This document shows positions 25,661 to 35,599 of a DNA stretch of 64,000 nucleotides, in pieces (within the stretch, counting starts at the first letter, position 1; each line of letters starts with the position of its first letter). Both the position numbers and the translations under genes were made by a program. Source of the stretch: Oscillospiraceae bacterium (GTDB taxonomy: Bacteria; Bacillota; Clostridia; Oscillospirales; Oscillospiraceae); contig JAFRLZ010000008.1 of assembly GCA_017430985.1 (NCBI GenBank), positions 1-64,000 on the forward strand. The letters run 5' to 3'. The notes under the pieces were generated by a model. That model was given only the letters and a program-made list of their open reading frames with translations. It was not told where the DNA came from and did no database searches.

Positions 25661-26668
25661 ATGCGATATGTCGTGGTGGATCTGGAGTGGAATCAGGCGA
25701 TGAGCTCCAAATCCTCCGTATTCAACAAGCTCCCCATCCATCTGCGCGGGGAGATCATCGAGATCGGCGCGGTCAAGCTCAACGAGGACATGAGCCTCGG
25801 CGAAGAGTTCACCATAGACGTCAAGCCCGTTTATTTCCGCCGCATGCACTACAAGGTCAAGAAGATCACCGGCTTCGACAAGGAACGCCTCAACCGCGGC
25901 GTCCCCTTCCCCGATGCGCTGGAGCAGTTCCGCGCCTGGTGCGGGGACGACGTGACCTTCATCACCTGGGGCTGCGACGATCAGGGCATCCTCGAGCAGA
26001 ACATCATCATCCACGATCTGGACTGGGACTGGATCTCCGGCTGGATCAATCTCCAGCTCATCTACAACGTGCAGACGGGTCTGGACAAGAACCAGAAGTC
26101 GCTCGCCAGCGCGATGGAGCATTTCGGCATCGAGCAGACGCGCGTGGCGCACGACGCGCTGGGCGACGCCTACAACACCGCGCTCGTGAGCACGAAGCTC
26201 GACATGGACGAGGGCCTGCGCCGCTACGACGACGCCGGCCGCATCCTCGCCAGCCGCAGCCCGAATTATAAAGACCCGGCCGAGCGCCCCGAGGAGCCGG
26301 ATACCCTGCAGCACGAGAGCTACGAGGGCTTCGCCTCCAAGGCGGCGGCCTTCGCCGACGAACGGCTCGCGCAGTTTTTCTGCCCGGTCTGCGGCAAGCC
26401 GCTGGAGGGGGTCAAGTGGGTCAACCAGGGCGATCAGCGCTACATGAACCTCTTCACCTGCCCGGAGCACGGCAGCTTCCTCATGCGCGTGCGCTTCCGC
26501 CGCCGCGGAGACACGGAGGACTGGGGCGTCAACAAGCTCGTGTACGAGGCCGACGAGGAGATGCGGGAATATTACCGCGCCAAGTCCACACAGGTCCGCC
26601 GCCGCGGCCGCGGCCATACCGCGCGGAAAAACCGCCCCGCCGGAAAGAACGAAAAACCTCAGGCTTAA
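25661..26668 (+). CDS. DEDD-family 3'-5' exonuclease with C-terminal zinc ribbon
   Basis: The N-terminal 190 residues form an RNase T/DnaQ-like exonuclease with DLEW (Asp7, Glu9), a central Asp, and the HDALGDAYNT end motif (DEDDh). After a linker, CPVCG and FTCPEHG form a likely zinc ribbon (about residues 248-280). The C-terminus is very basic (RRRGRGHTARKNRP), fitting nucleic-acid binding. Close relatives are annotated only as exonuclease-domain proteins. AGAAGGA lies 9 bases before the ATG. The stop codon sits inside the following terminator hairpin. Confidence 0.85.
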   Translation: MRYVVVDLEWNQAMSSKSSVFNKLPIHLRGEIIEIGAVKLNEDMSLGEEFTIDVKPVYFRRMHYKVKKITGFDKERLNRGVPFPDALEQFRAWCGDDVTFITWGCDDQGILEQNIIIHDLDWDWISGWINLQLIYNVQTGLDKNQKSLASAMEHFGIEQTRVAHDALGDAYNTALVSTKLDMDEGLRRYDDAGRILASRSPNYKDPAERPEEPDTLQHESYEGFASKAAAFADERLAQFFCPVCGKPLEGVKWVNQGDQRYMNLFTCPEHGSFLMRVRFRRRGDTEDWGVNKLVYEADEEMREYYRAKSTQVRRRGRGHTARKNRPAGKNEKPQA

Positions 26669-26686
26669 CGAAGCCTGAGGTTTTTT
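26655..26686 (+). terminator. Intrinsic terminator of the exonuclease gene
   Basis: The arms AACCTCAGGCTT (26655-26666) and AAGCCTGAGGTT (26671-26682) are followed by a T-run. The stop codon TAA is at the top of the stem. Confidence 0.9.
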
Positions 26687-26703
26687 GCTCTCTTTTGCCT
26701 GCG

Positions 26704-27507
26704 TCAGAGCTTGAACCGGAAGGAGAAGCCCTTGCCGCTCTTGACGTCCCCCGCGCCGATCGCGCTGCCGCTCACATCGCCGCAGCTTATGTCGCCGCCT
26801 GCGCTGACGCTGCCGGTCACGTTCTCGCAGGTGACGTCGCCGCCGGCGCTGACGTTGCCGTACACATCGTCACTCGTCACGTCGCCGCCCGCTTCGACCG
26901 AGCCGCTGACCGTGTCGCAGGTGACGTCGCCACCCGCGCTGACGCCGCCGCCCACGGTATCGCAGGTGACGTCGCCCTGCGCGCTCACGTCGCCGCCGAC
27001 CATGTCGCACTGCACGTCGCCTCCGGCGGTCACGCCGCCGTCCACATTGCCCTCCACCGTCACGGAAAAGTCGCTCTCGATGTTGAGCGCGGGGCCCTCA
27101 TACTGGAAGCTCACCTGCTTTTTGGAAAAGATATGCTCTCCTCCGCTGCGGCCGATCAGCCGGTGTCCGGCATAGAGCACGACGTGCAGCGTGTCCTCGT
27201 CGTCCGGCCAGGGCAGGCCGTGAACGACCGGCGACGAAGGATCCCAGCTCGTCTCCTCTTTCACTTCCGGCTCCGGCACGGCGAGCGCCGTTTCCTTTTC
27301 CGCCGTCTCGCGGCCGAAAAGCGCGTCCACGCTCACGCCGAAGATATCCGCCAGCAGCGGCAGCGCGGAAATGTCCGGGCTCGAGAGCTCGTTTTCCCAC
27401 TTGCTGACCGCCTGATAGGAAATGCCGAGCTCGTTTGCCAGCTGCTCCTGCGTCAGTCCTTTTTCCCTGCGCAGCCGCGCGATGATGCTTCCCATGCTCT
27501 CGTTCAT
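26704..27507 (-). CDS. XRE-family regulator with 15-residue Cys-containing repeats
   Basis: The 267-residue protein has an N-terminal Cro/CI helix-turn-helix (about 6-62, with TQEQLANELGISYQAVSKWE), a linker with a Trp-rich patch, and a C-terminal array (about 144-255) of roughly seven 15-residue repeats of the form VSAGGDVTCDTVSGS. Several repeats carry a Cys at the same position. Such repeats suggest a beta-solenoid, as in bactofilin-like or DUF4097-like proteins; this fold is inference. I start at 27507 because AAAGGAGG precedes it at 7 bases. No membrane segment is present, so the array should be cytoplasmic. Confidence 0.85.
   Translation of the reverse strand: MNESMGSIIARLRREKGLTQEQLANELGISYQAVSKWENELSSPDISALPLLADIFGVSVDALFGRETAEKETALAVPEPEVKEETSWDPSSPVVHGLPWPDDEDTLHVVLYAGHRLIGRSGGEHIFSKKQVSFQYEGPALNIESDFSVTVEGNVDGGVTAGGDVQCDMVGGDVSAQGDVTCDTVGGGVSAGGDVTCDTVSGSVEAGGDVTSDDVYGNVSAGGDVTCENVTGSVSAGGDISCGDVSGSAIGAGDVKSGKGFSFRFKL
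26745..27080 (-). repeat. 45-bp tandem repeats inside the XRE-regulator gene
   Basis: The DNA encodes about seven diverged 15-codon units with recurring GGCGGCGACGT-type words (plus-strand ACGTCGCC). Such arrays can expand or contract by recombination. Confidence 0.75.
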
Positions 27508-27590
27508 GGCAAAGCCTCCTTTCGTTTTTCTGGCAAAAGCGTAGCAAAAAACGCAGAAATTGCCAATAAACCATCCGTTGAATACACAAA

Positions 27591-27624
27591 AAGGCTGACT
27601 CAACCGGCGGTTGAGTCAGCCTTT
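27591..27624 (-). terminator. Terminator at the end of the rimP-ribF operon
   Basis: Arms AAGGCTGACTCAACC (27591-27605) and its complement (27609-27624) pair with a 3-base loop, followed on the minus strand by TTTTTGTG. The ribF stop codon is within the stem. Confidence 0.85.
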
Positions 27625-28523
27625 TCTTCGTTGAAATACGCTCTGGCGGTCTCCATATCGCGGCGGATCTGCTCGGACAGCTCCGCGAAATCGGCAAATC
27701 TCTGCTCGTCGCGCAGGAAGGCGTAGAACTCCACCCGCGCCTGGCGGCCGTAGAGATCCCCGGCATAGTCCAGCAGATGGCTCTCCACGCTCACGCGGCC
27801 CTCGTCGCTGACCGTCGGGCGCACGCCGACGTTCGTGACGGCGACATATCCCTCCGTCTCCCCGGCGAGATAGACCTTCGCCGCGTAGACGCCGCGGCGC
27901 GGCACCAGCACGCCGGTGGGAAAGCTCATGTTGATCGTGGGCGTGCCGAGCTTCGTGCCGAGGTGATAACCGGAATGCACAGTGTCCGTGAGAAAATGCG
28001 GATGGCCCAGCCAGCGGTTGGCCTCCTCGATCTCGCCCGCCTTCAAAAGCTCCCGGATGCGCGTGGAGCTGACGATCTCGCCGCCGAGCCTGACGGCCGG
28101 GATGACGTCGCAGCCAACGCCGCGTTCGGCGCAGTACTCGCGCAGCTTTTCCGCCGTGCCCTCGCCCCGGTAGCCGAAGCGGAAGTCGTGGCCGACGACC
28201 ATCCAGGCCGCGTGCAGCTCCTCGATCACGGAGTCGGCAAAGTCCTGCCAGGACATGTGCATGACGCGCTGGTTGAAGTGGATGAAGACGACGTTGTCGA
28301 TCCCGAAGCAGCGGCGGATCACATCCTCCCGCCCGAGGGCGCTGTTGATGAGCTCCACCTGTCCGCCGAAGACCAGATCGTCCGGGTGCACGTCAAAGCT
28401 CAGCACCGAGGGCAGGAGGCCCCGCTCCGCGGCGCGCTCCTTCGTCCTGTTCAGCAGCGCCGCGTGGCCGATGTGCACACCGTCGAAAAAGCCGAGCGCG
28501 ATCGCGCGTTTGATCTCTGCCAT
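27600..28523 (-). CDS. ribF: Bifunctional riboflavin kinase / FAD synthetase
   Basis: RibF makes FMN from riboflavin and FAD from FMN. The N-terminal adenylyltransferase has GFFDGVHIGHAALL and VSSTRIRELL; the C-terminal kinase has GTKLGTPTINMSFP and the VAVTNVGVRPTV segment. The 307-residue length is standard. It is the last gene of the translation operon after truB, a common order in Firmicutes. I see no FMN riboswitch in front of it. Confidence 0.96.
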   Translation of the reverse strand: MAEIKRAIALGFFDGVHIGHAALLNRTKERAAERGLLPSVLSFDVHPDDLVFGGQVELINSALGREDVIRRCFGIDNVVFIHFNQRVMHMSWQDFADSVIEELHAAWMVVGHDFRFGYRGEGTAEKLREYCAERGVGCDVIPAVRLGGEIVSSTRIRELLKAGEIEEANRWLGHPHFLTDTVHSGYHLGTKLGTPTINMSFPTGVLVPRRGVYAAKVYLAGETEGYVAVTNVGVRPTVSDEGRVSVESHLLDYAGDLYGRQARVEFYAFLRDEQRFADFAELSEQIRRDMETARAYFNEEKADSTAG

Positions 28524-28529
28524 GTCTGT

Positions 28530-29399
28530 TTATACCTCAAAAAAGCTCTTTATCGTGTTCAGCGCGCCCTGTTCGACGCGGCAGAGGGCGAGAAAAGCCC
28601 CGTTTTGCGCATAGACGCGATAGGTCCCGTCCCCGGCGGGGACCGCGGCCGGATTGCCGCAGCGGATGCGCCGCTCGGCCTCCGCGTCCGCGGTCAGCGC
28701 GGGATACGCCGCGAAAAGCCCGTCAAGCGGGAGCAGAAGGCTCTCCGCCCGTCCGTCGTCCGCCGCCGCGAGGATCTCCGTCAGCGGGTGCGCCCGCTCC
28801 ACGGAATAGTCCCCCGCCGCGAGCCTCCGCAGCGAGCTCATGCAGCCGCCGCAGCCGAGCGCCGCCCCGATATCGTGGCAGAGCGTGCGGACGTAGGTGC
28901 CCTTGGAGCAGCGGACGTCCAGCAGCCAGTCCTCCCCCTCGCGCCCGACGAGCGCGAGCGAAAAGATCGTGACCGGGCGCGGCGCGCGCTCCACCTCGCC
29001 GCCGCGGCGGGCGATCTGATAGAGCTTCCGCCCCTTCACCTTGATCGCCGAATACATCGGCGGGATCTGCTCGATCTCGCCCGTGAAGCGCTCCAGGACC
29101 TCCCGGAGCTCTTTTTCTGTTATGTCAACCGAATTATGTTGACATACCGTGCCGGTCACATCCTGTGTGTCCGTCACCAGACCGAGCCGCAGCCCGGCGA
29201 GATAGCGCTTGTCCTGCGCCTCGGCAAAGCTCGCGGCGCGGGTCGCGCGGCCGACGAGGACGACGAGCAGCCCCGTCGCCATCGGGTCGAGCGTCCCGGA
29301 ATGGCCGATGCGCTTTTCGTGCAGCGCGCCGCGGAGCTTGGCCACCACGTCGCTGCTGGTCCAGCCCGAGGGCTTGTCGACGAGCAATATCCCGTTCAT
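28530..29399 (-). CDS. truB: tRNA pseudouridine-55 synthase
   Basis: TruB forms pseudouridine 55 in the T-loop of tRNAs. The catalytic Asp is in [30 protein letters not shown] and [11 protein letters not shown] are other family motifs. Length 289. The start overlaps the nrnA stop by 4 bases. A short AT-rich patch (29118-29147) encoding CQHNSVDIT stands out from the GC-rich gene and contains inverted copies of the motif GTTNACATAA. Confidence 0.96.
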   Translation of the reverse strand: MNGILLVDKPSGWTSSDVVAKLRGALHEKRIGHSGTLDPMATGLLVVLVGRATRAASFAEAQDKRYLAGLRLGLVTDTQDVTGTVCQHNSVDITEKELREVLERFTGEIEQIPPMYSAIKVKGRKLYQIARRGGEVERAPRPVTIFSLALVGREGEDWLLDVRCSKGTYVRTLCHDIGAALGCGGCMSSLRRLAAGDYSVERAHPLTEILAAADDGRAESLLLPLDGLFAAYPALTADAEAERRIRCGNPAAVPAGDGTYRVYAQNGAFLALCRVEQGALNTIKSFFEV

Positions 29400-30340
29400 G
29401 ACTTCTCCCGCATCAGCTCGTCCACGACGGCCAGGAGCATCTCCTTCGCCTTTTCCGGGGGCGCCTGTATGGTGCAGCCGGCGGCCATGTCGTGCCCGCC
29501 GCCGCCGAATACGGCGCAGAGCTCGCTGCTGCTGATCGTCGGGTTGGAGCGCACGGACACACGGCTCGATCCGTCCTCCCGCTCGCGGATGGTGATGCTC
29601 AGCTCACTCTCCTCGGCCTTGCTGGCGAGGTTGGCCAGATCGTCCAGATCGTCCTCGACCGCGCCCGCCTCGCGCAGCATCTCGCGCGTGACGGTCGCCA
29701 CGGTGACCCGGCCGCCGTGGTAAAAGCCCATGGAGCTGTAGATCATGCCCTCGAGCTTCATGCGCGCGCCGGAGATCTTGCGGAAAAAGCGCAGGTTCAG
29801 CGCGCGGTAGTCCGCGCCAAGCTCCAGCAGCTCCGCCGCCGCGCGCAGCGTGCGGGCGCTGGTATTGGCGTACTGGAAGCAGCCGCAGTCGGTGGTGACA
29901 GCGATATAGAGAAGGTCGGCCTCCTCCTTCGTCGGCCTGCCGCCGAGCGCCTTGATGAGCTCCAGCACGATCTCGCCGCAGGCGGCGCGGTCGCTCCAGA
30001 TGAGCTCCTTTTTCGCATAGTGCGAGTTCGTGGGGTGGTGGTCGATGCACAGCTCGGCCTTCCCCTCGAAGCCGTGGGCGAACATCTCCTCCGTCGCCAC
30101 GTCCACCGACACGGTGAACTTCGGCGCGAAGCCCTCCGGCGCGAAGTACGCCTCAACATAGGGGAGATATTTCCGCGTCGTCTCGCCGTTGGGGAAAAGC
30201 CAGGCGGTCTTCCCTTTCCGGCGCAGCGCCGAGCAGAGCGCGGCCGCGCTGCAGAGCGTGTCCCCGTCCGGGTTTTTATGCGTGACGAGCAGGATCTCGT
30301 CCCGCTCGCTGAGCAGTCTCGCGCAATCCTTGAGGTTCAT
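29396..30340 (-). CDS. nrnA: DHH-family nanoRNase / pAp phosphatase
   Basis: NrnA degrades short oligoribonucleotides and dephosphorylates pAp. The DHH phosphoesterase motifs [18 protein letters not shown] and the C-terminal DHHA1 motif [11 protein letters not shown] are present in a 314-residue protein. It sits between rbfA and truB, the usual Firmicute order, overlapping both by 4 bases. Confidence 0.93.
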   Translation of the reverse strand: MNLKDCARLLSERDEILLVTHKNPDGDTLCSAAALCSALRRKGKTAWLFPNGETTRKYLPYVEAYFAPEGFAPKFTVSVDVATEEMFAHGFEGKAELCIDHHPTNSHYAKKELIWSDRAACGEIVLELIKALGGRPTKEEADLLYIAVTTDCGCFQYANTSARTLRAAAELLELGADYRALNLRFFRKISGARMKLEGMIYSSMGFYHGGRVTVATVTREMLREAGAVEDDLDDLANLASKAEESELSITIREREDGSSRVSVRSNPTISSSELCAVFGGGGHDMAAGCTIQAPPEKAKEMLLAVVDELMREKS

Positions 30341-30699
30341 GTCTCGTCCTCATCGGGTCGGATGTCCAGATCGCGGATCATCTGGTTAATGTGCGCGCCG
30401 TACTCGATGCTCCTGTCCAGCTCGAAGACCAGCTCCGGCGTGTAGCGCAGGCTCAGAGAGCTGGCGAGCTCCCGCCGCAGCCAGCCGGAGGCGGACTTGA
30501 GGCCCTTCCTGAATTCCTTTTCGTTCTCCAGCCCCAGCACCGACAGCCAGACCTTGGCGTAGCGCAGGTCGCCCGTCGTCTCCACGCGGGTGACGCTGAT
30601 GAGGCCCTGCTGCACGCGCGGGTCCTTGATCTCGCGCAGATGCGCCGACAGGACGCGCTGGATATCGTCGTTGGTCCTCTCCAGATTATGAGAAGGCAT
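30337..30699 (-). CDS. rbfA: 30S ribosome-binding factor A
   Basis: RbfA assists late 30S maturation near helix 1 of 16S rRNA. The 120-residue protein has the KH-like fold sequence (ISVTRVETTGDLRYAKVWLS and LRYTPELVFELDRSIEYGA). It follows infB by 59 bases and overlaps nrnA. Confidence 0.94.
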   Translation of the reverse strand: MPSHNLERTNDDIQRVLSAHLREIKDPRVQQGLISVTRVETTGDLRYAKVWLSVLGLENEKEFRKGLKSASGWLRRELASSLSLRYTPELVFELDRSIEYGAHINQMIRDLDIRPDEDET

Positions 30700-30758
30700 A
30701 TAATTCCCCTCCTGTGAAATACGGGCGCGTCAGGCGCGCCCGTAGCGTTTGTTGTCGA

Positions 30759-33125
30759 TTACTGCTTGATCTCTTCCATTACGAAGCACTCGATGACGTC
30801 GCCGACCTTGATGTCGTTGAACTTCTCCACCTGCATGCCGCACTCGTAGCCGCTGGCGACTTCCTTCACGTCGTCCTTGAAGCGGCGCAGCGAAGCGAGC
30901 TGGCCCTCGTGGATGACGATGTTGTCGCGCAGCACGCGCACCTCGCAGCCGCGCTGGATCCTGCCGTCGGTGCAGTAGCAGCCGCAGACCGTGCCGACCT
31001 TGGAGACCTTGTAGGTCTCGCGCACCTCGGCGTGGCCGATGACGGCCTCGCGGAACTTCGGCGCGAGCATGCCCTTCATGGCCGCCTCGATCTCGTTGAT
31101 GCAGTCGTAGATGACGCGGTACATCCGCATATCCACCTTGCTGCGCGCGGCGCTGTCGCGGGCGGCGGCGTCCGGACGGACGTTGAAGCCCACGATGATG
31201 GCGCCGGAGGTCGCGGCCAGCATGACGTCGCTCTCGTTGATGGCGCCGACGGCGCTGTGGATGACCTTCACGCGCACCTCGTCGTTGGAGATCTTCTCCA
31301 GCGAGCTCTTGACCGCCTCGGCGGAGCCCTGGACGTCGGCCTTGACGATGAGGTTGAGCGTCTTCATCTCGCCGGCCTGGATCTGGCTGAACAGATCCTC
31401 CAGGCTGACCTTCTTGGCCGTGCCGAGGGTGCTGCTCTGCTGCTGGACGCGGCGCTCCTCGGCCAGCTCTCTGGCCATGCGCTCGTCGGAGACGGCGTTG
31501 AACACGTCGCCCGCGCTCGGGACTTCGCTCAGGCCCGAGATCTCCACCGGGGTGGAGGGGCCGGCCTCGGTGACGCGCTGCCCCTTGTCGTTGATCATGG
31601 TGCGCACGCGGCCGACGGCCGTGCCCGCGATGATGATGTCGCCGGACTTCAGGGTGCCGTTCTGCACGAGGACGGTCATGATCGGGCCGCGGCCCTTGTC
31701 GAGCCTCGCCTCGATGACCGTGCCCTTTGCGGCGCGGTTGGGATTGGCCTTGAGCTCCTGCACCTCGGCCAGGACGACGAGGTTTTCGAGCAGCTCGGGG
31801 ATGCCCATGCCGGTCTTGGCGGAGATCGGGCAGATGATCGTGTCGCCGCCCCACTCCTCGCTGACGAGATCGTACTCGGTCAGCTGCTGCTTGATGCGCT
31901 CGGGGTTGGCGCCCACGACGTCCATCTTGTTGATCGCCACGACCACGGGGATGTTCGCCGCCTTGGCGTGGTTGATGCTCTCGATGGTCTGCGGCATGAT
32001 GCCGTCGTCCGCCGCGACCACGAGGATCGCGATATCCGTGACCATGGCGCCGCGGGCGCGCATGGAGGTGAAGGCCTCATGGCCCGGGGTGTCGAGGAAG
32101 GTGACGGGGCTGCCGCCCACGTTCACGGTGTAGGCGCCGATGTGCTGCGTGATGCCGCCGGCCTCGCCGGAGGCGACGTTGGCATGGCGGATATAGTCGA
32201 GCAGCGAGGTCTTGCCGTGGTCGACGTGCCCCATGACCACCACGACCGGGGCGCGGGGGAGCAGATCCTCCGGCGCGTCCTCGTGATCGTCGATCAGGCG
32301 TTCCTCGACCGTGACGATGACTTCCTTCTCGACCTTGCAGCCCATCTCCATGGCCACCAGGGCCGCGGTGTCGTAGTCGATGACCTCGGAGACGCTGGCG
32401 AAGACGCCGAGCTTGAACAGCTGCTTGATGACCTCGGCCGCCGTCTTCTTCATGCGGGAGGCCAGTTCGCCCACGGCGATCTCGTCCGGGATCTGCACCT
32501 TGACGGGCTGCTTCTTCGCGATCTCCAGATGGAGCTTGTTCATCTTGTCGCGCTCTTCCTGGCGGCGTTTGCTGGACTGCTGCCCGCCCTGGCGCTGCTT
32601 GCTCTTGTTGGTGAATTTCTCCTTGTTGCCGCGCTGCGTGCCGGACTGGCGCGCCTTGCTGCCAGCCAGATCCTCGAACTTCTCGTTGTATTTCTCGATG
32701 TTCACGGCCGCGCCGCCGCGGGTGTCCACCACGCGCTTCTCCGCCACCTGGCGGGGCACATGGGGCTTGTTCTTCTCCTGCTTCGGCTGCGCTGCCGGAG
32801 CGGGCGCGGAGGCCGCCTGCTGCGGCTTGTCGCCCTTCGCCGGCGCGGCCTTCTGGGGCTGCGCGGCGGGCGCGGCGCTCTTCGCCTCTTCCTTCGCGGG
32901 AGCGGCGGGAGCCGGCTTCGGCTCGACCTTGAACACTTCCTCGAGACTCTCGACCTGGTTGTGCTGCGTCATGTACTCGAAGATCACATCCAGCTCGTTG
33001 TTCTCCAACACCTGCATATGGTTTTTAGGAGGCGCAATATAGTCGGTCAGGATCTGGGAGATCACCTTTGACGCGACTCCGAAATCCTTGGCCACCTCGT
33101 GCACTCTGTACTTGATCATACTCAT
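30759..33125 (-). CDS. infB: Translation initiation factor IF-2
   Basis: IF-2 is the GTPase that places initiator tRNA on the ribosome. It has 788 residues: an N-terminal IF2N domain (1-55), a low-complexity Ala/Pro/Lys/Gln linker (about 60-200), a second IF2N-like domain, and the GTPase with G1 GHVDHGKTS (about 299-307), DTPGHEAF and NKMD, followed by domains II-IV. The start overlaps the ylxQ stop by 4 bases. Confidence 0.97.
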   Translation of the reverse strand: MSMIKYRVHEVAKDFGVASKVISQILTDYIAPPKNHMQVLENNELDVIFEYMTQHNQVESLEEVFKVEPKPAPAAPAKEEAKSAAPAAQPQKAAPAKGDKPQQAASAPAPAAQPKQEKNKPHVPRQVAEKRVVDTRGGAAVNIEKYNEKFEDLAGSKARQSGTQRGNKEKFTNKSKQRQGGQQSSKRRQEERDKMNKLHLEIAKKQPVKVQIPDEIAVGELASRMKKTAAEVIKQLFKLGVFASVSEVIDYDTAALVAMEMGCKVEKEVIVTVEERLIDDHEDAPEDLLPRAPVVVVMGHVDHGKTSLLDYIRHANVASGEAGGITQHIGAYTVNVGGSPVTFLDTPGHEAFTSMRARGAMVTDIAILVVAADDGIMPQTIESINHAKAANIPVVVAINKMDVVGANPERIKQQLTEYDLVSEEWGGDTIICPISAKTGMGIPELLENLVVLAEVQELKANPNRAAKGTVIEARLDKGRGPIMTVLVQNGTLKSGDIIIAGTAVGRVRTMINDKGQRVTEAGPSTPVEISGLSEVPSAGDVFNAVSDERMARELAEERRVQQQSSTLGTAKKVSLEDLFSQIQAGEMKTLNLIVKADVQGSAEAVKSSLEKISNDEVRVKVIHSAVGAINESDVMLAATSGAIIVGFNVRPDAAARDSAARSKVDMRMYRVIYDCINEIEAAMKGMLAPKFREAVIGHAEVRETYKVSKVGTVCGCYCTDGRIQRGCEVRVLRDNIVIHEGQLASLRRFKDDVKEVASGYECGMQVEKFNDIKVGDVIECFVMEEIKQ

Positions 33126-33556
33126 CCGTTCGTCCTCCTTTTGCCTGTCCTCTTCCTGCTTCTCTGCTCCTCGGTCTCACGCTTGCGGCGCAGAGCCTTG
33201 TCCCTCCGTCTGCGGAGCTCCTCGGCGGCTTCCGCGTAGCGCTCCGGCTCCAGCTGCTCCAGCAGCTCCGCCAGCGCCGCCGCGAAGCCTGGGTCTGTCA
33301 CGGCCGCCATCGCGCACTCGCCGGTGCCGAGGCAGCCGGCCAATTCTTCCTTTGTGAACGGCAGCGGCAGCGTGAGCGCCCGCCGCCCGTAGGCGAGGCT
33401 CTCCAGCCTTCGTCTGGCGTTGTCCGAGGCGTCGGCCGCCAGCAGCAGGAGCTTGGCCTTGCCGGCCTTGATCGCCGCGCCGGTGCTCATCTCACCCGGC
33501 TCGATGGCGCGGGCCCGCCGCATCAGTCCCAGCAGAGACAATGCTTTTTTCCTCAT
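33122..33556 (-). CDS. ylxQ: L7Ae-family ribosomal protein YlxQ
   Basis: This 144-residue RNA-binding protein of the L7Ae/L30e fold ([32 protein letters not shown]) is located between ylxR and infB, as in Bacillus. Compared with the typical length of about 100 it has an added basic, helical C-terminal tail (about 105-144) rich in Arg, Lys and Glu. Precise function is unknown; kink-turn RNA binding is known for the family. Confidence 0.88.
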   Translation of the reverse strand: MRKKALSLLGLMRRARAIEPGEMSTGAAIKAGKAKLLLLAADASDNARRRLESLAYGRRALTLPLPFTKEELAGCLGTGECAMAAVTDPGFAAALAELLEQLEPERYAEAAEELRRRRDKALRRKRETEEQRSRKRTGKRRTNG

Positions 33557-33825
33557 TCACCGGCCTCCATCTGCTCGCGGAGCTTCTCGTAGATCTCGGC
33601 CGGGATCGGACATTCGAGCGCGCGTTCGAGCGCTCTGGCCCTGACCGCTTTCTTCAGGCAGTCCGGGTCCGGGCACAGGTAAGCGCCGCGCCCCGAGGCC
33701 TTTCCGCGGAAATCCAGGCTGATCTCCCCCTCCGGGGAACGCACCACGCGGATCATGTCCTTTTTCGCTTTCTGTTCGCGGCAGCCGAGGCACTGCCGCA
33801 TGGGGATCTTCTTTTGTACGGGCAT
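33553..33825 (-). CDS. ylxR: YlxR-family (DUF448) RNA-binding protein
   Basis: The 90-residue protein has the DUF448 signature RQCLGCREQKAKKDMIRVVR and GRGAYLCPDPDCLKKA, a fold thought to bind RNA; recent work in Bacillus links it to RNase P and nucleoid or metabolic control. I start at 33825, after an AGGTGG site. It overlaps ylxQ by 4 bases. Confidence 0.9.
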   Translation of the reverse strand: MPVQKKIPMRQCLGCREQKAKKDMIRVVRSPEGEISLDFRGKASGRGAYLCPDPDCLKKAVRARALERALECPIPAEIYEKLREQMEAGE

Positions 33826-33917
33826 TCTCAGCCACCACCTTTCGTCAGAAGAAACTCGCCGCGCTTCGATTTTGTACAAAGGTGAAGCCCGGGCGTTTTC
33901 TGAAAACTGAAACTAAT

Positions 33918-34970
33918 TTACGCTTCGCTCGCGGGCTTGATATCGATTTTATAGCCGGTGAGCTTGGCGGCCAGGCGGGCGTTCTGCCCCTCCTTGCCGA
34001 TGGCCAGAGACAGCTGATTGTCCGGCACGATGACCCGGCAGCTCTTGCCGTCTTCGAGCATGGTCACGCTGATGACCTCAGAGGGCGACAGGGAGGCCGC
34101 GATATATTCCTCCGGGATCTCGCTGAACTGAATGATGTCGATCTTCTCGCCGCCGAGCTCATTGACGATGCTCGCCACGCGCCCGCCGCGCGGACCGACG
34201 CAGGCGCCGATGGGGTCGACGTTGGGATCGGCCGACCAGACGGCCATCTTGGTGCGGCTGCCGGCCTCGCGGGCGATGGACTTGATCTCCACCGTGCCGT
34301 CGTAGATCTCCGGGACCTCCAGCTCGAACAGGCGCTTGACCAGACCCGGATGGGTGCGGCTGATGAGCACCTGCGGGCCGCGCGTGGAGTTGCGGACCTC
34401 GACGACGTAGACCTTGATGCGGTCGCCCTCGTGCAGCTCCTCGTTCTTGATGCGCTCGTTGGCGCTCAGCATGGCCTCGGTGAACTCGCTGTTGGAGGAG
34501 ATGCGGATGCTGACGCTGCCGTTGCGCGGCTCGATGTGGGACACCACGCCCGTCAGGATCTCGTGCTCCTTGGAGGTAAACTGCTCATAGATGATGCCGC
34601 GCTCGGCCTCGCGGATGCCCTGGATGATGACCTGCTTGGCGGACTGGGCCGCGATGCGGCCGAATTTCTTGGTCTCCACCGGAACGGCGATGATCTCGCC
34701 CAGCTTGGCGCGGCGGCTGATCTTCTTGGCCGCGTCCAGCGCGATCTCGAGATTGGGGTCTTCCACCTGCTCGACGACGGTCTTGTTGACGACCATCTCG
34801 ATGCGCTTTTTCTCCTCGTCGAGAATGATCTCCACATTGTCGCCGCACTCGGGGTAGTCGCGGCGGAAGGCCGTCAGCATGGCCTGGTTGATCTTCTCGT
34901 ACATATAGCCGCGGGGGATCCCCTTTTCTTTTTCGATCTCCTCGATGGCTTCAAAAAACTCTGCGTTCAT
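33918..34970 (-). CDS. nusA: Transcription termination/antitermination factor NusA
   Basis: NusA binds RNA polymerase and nascent RNA to modulate pausing and termination. The 350-residue protein has the N-terminal polymerase-binding domain, an S1 domain (about 135-200) and two KH domains (with [23 protein letters not shown] and [15 protein letters not shown]). It lacks the C-terminal acidic repeats of enterobacteria, as is usual in Firmicutes. It may control its own operon through the leader terminator at 35484-35513 (inference). Confidence 0.96.
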   Translation of the reverse strand: MNAEFFEAIEEIEKEKGIPRGYMYEKINQAMLTAFRRDYPECGDNVEIILDEEKKRIEMVVNKTVVEQVEDPNLEIALDAAKKISRRAKLGEIIAVPVETKKFGRIAAQSAKQVIIQGIREAERGIIYEQFTSKEHEILTGVVSHIEPRNGSVSIRISSNSEFTEAMLSANERIKNEELHEGDRIKVYVVEVRNSTRGPQVLISRTHPGLVKRLFELEVPEIYDGTVEIKSIAREAGSRTKMAVWSADPNVDPIGACVGPRGGRVASIVNELGGEKIDIIQFSEIPEEYIAASLSPSEVISVTMLEDGKSCRVIVPDNQLSLAIGKEGQNARLAAKLTGYKIDIKPASEA

Positions 34971-34988
34971 GTCTCGTAGTCCCCTTTT

Positions 34989-35444
34989 TTATATCGTCAC
35001 GCGCAGTCTGACCTGCGCCACCTGTGCCTTGTCAAAGCTGTGCTCGCTCTTTCCGCTGCGGATCGTCACCCGGCCGTCGTCATAGCCCGTGAGCACGCCG
35101 TCGTGGATCTTGCTGCCGTTCACCGGCTGATAGAGCCGCACCTGCACGTCGCTGCCCATGAACTGCTCGAAGTCGCCCGGGCGCCTGAGCTCGCGCTCGG
35201 CCCCGGCGGAGCCCACCTCGAACACATAGCTGTCGGGGATGGGGTCGGCCTCGTCCAGCAGCGGGTCGAGCCGCCGGCTGATCCGCTCGCAGTCGTCGAT
35301 GGAAACGCCGCCCTCCTTGTCGATCAGCACTCTGAGATACCAGTCTCCCGCCTCGCGGACGTATTCCACGTCCCAAAGGCGGCAGCCCTCTTCTTCCACG
35401 ACGGGCCTCGCCAGTTCGCTGACGAGCTCGGTGATCCTGCTCAT
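34989..35444 (-). CDS. rimP: Ribosome maturation factor RimP
   Basis: RimP is required for 30S subunit maturation. The 151-residue protein contains GCRLWDVEYVREAGDWYLRV, DDCERISRRLDPLLDE and VGSAGAERELRRPGDFEQF, all typical. The start at 35444 has AAAGGAG upstream. It is the first gene of the translation operon ending with ribF. Confidence 0.95.
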   Translation of the reverse strand: MSRITELVSELARPVVEEEGCRLWDVEYVREAGDWYLRVLIDKEGGVSIDDCERISRRLDPLLDEADPIPDSYVFEVGSAGAERELRRPGDFEQFMGSDVQVRLYQPVNGSKIHDGVLTGYDDGRVTIRSGKSEHSFDKAQVAQVRLRVTI

Positions 35445-35483
35445 TTTCCGTTTCTCTCCTTTGATCGCGGAGGCAAAAAGCCT

Positions 35484-35513
35484 CACAAAAAGGAGTGGGC
35501 TGTTGCCCACTCC
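35484..35513 (-). terminator. Leader terminator (possible attenuator) before rimP
   Basis: On the minus strand GGAGTGGGC, a 4-base loop, GCCCACTCC (35513-35492) and TTTTTGTG form a complete intrinsic terminator between the promoter (35540-35568) and the rimP start. Nothing is encoded upstream of it, so it must be partly read through. Confidence 0.75.
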
Positions 35514-35539
35514 GTCAATACCATAATCCTACCTTGTTT

Positions 35540-35568
35540 ACTATAGCACTCCGGCGCCCTGATTGCAA
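35540..35568 (-). promoter_or_regulatory. Sigma-A promoter of the rimP-ribF operon
   Basis: On the minus strand TTGCAA (35568-35563) and TATAGT (35545-35540) are 17 bases apart, giving a leader of about 90 bases. Confidence 0.75.
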
Positions 35569-35599
35569 GCCTTTTTTTACCAGAAAAACGCCGCGGCGC

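Noticed and set aside
26745..27080. CRISPR-like array
   Set aside because: The repeats are contiguous 45-base coding units without spacers and keep the reading frame of the XRE gene.
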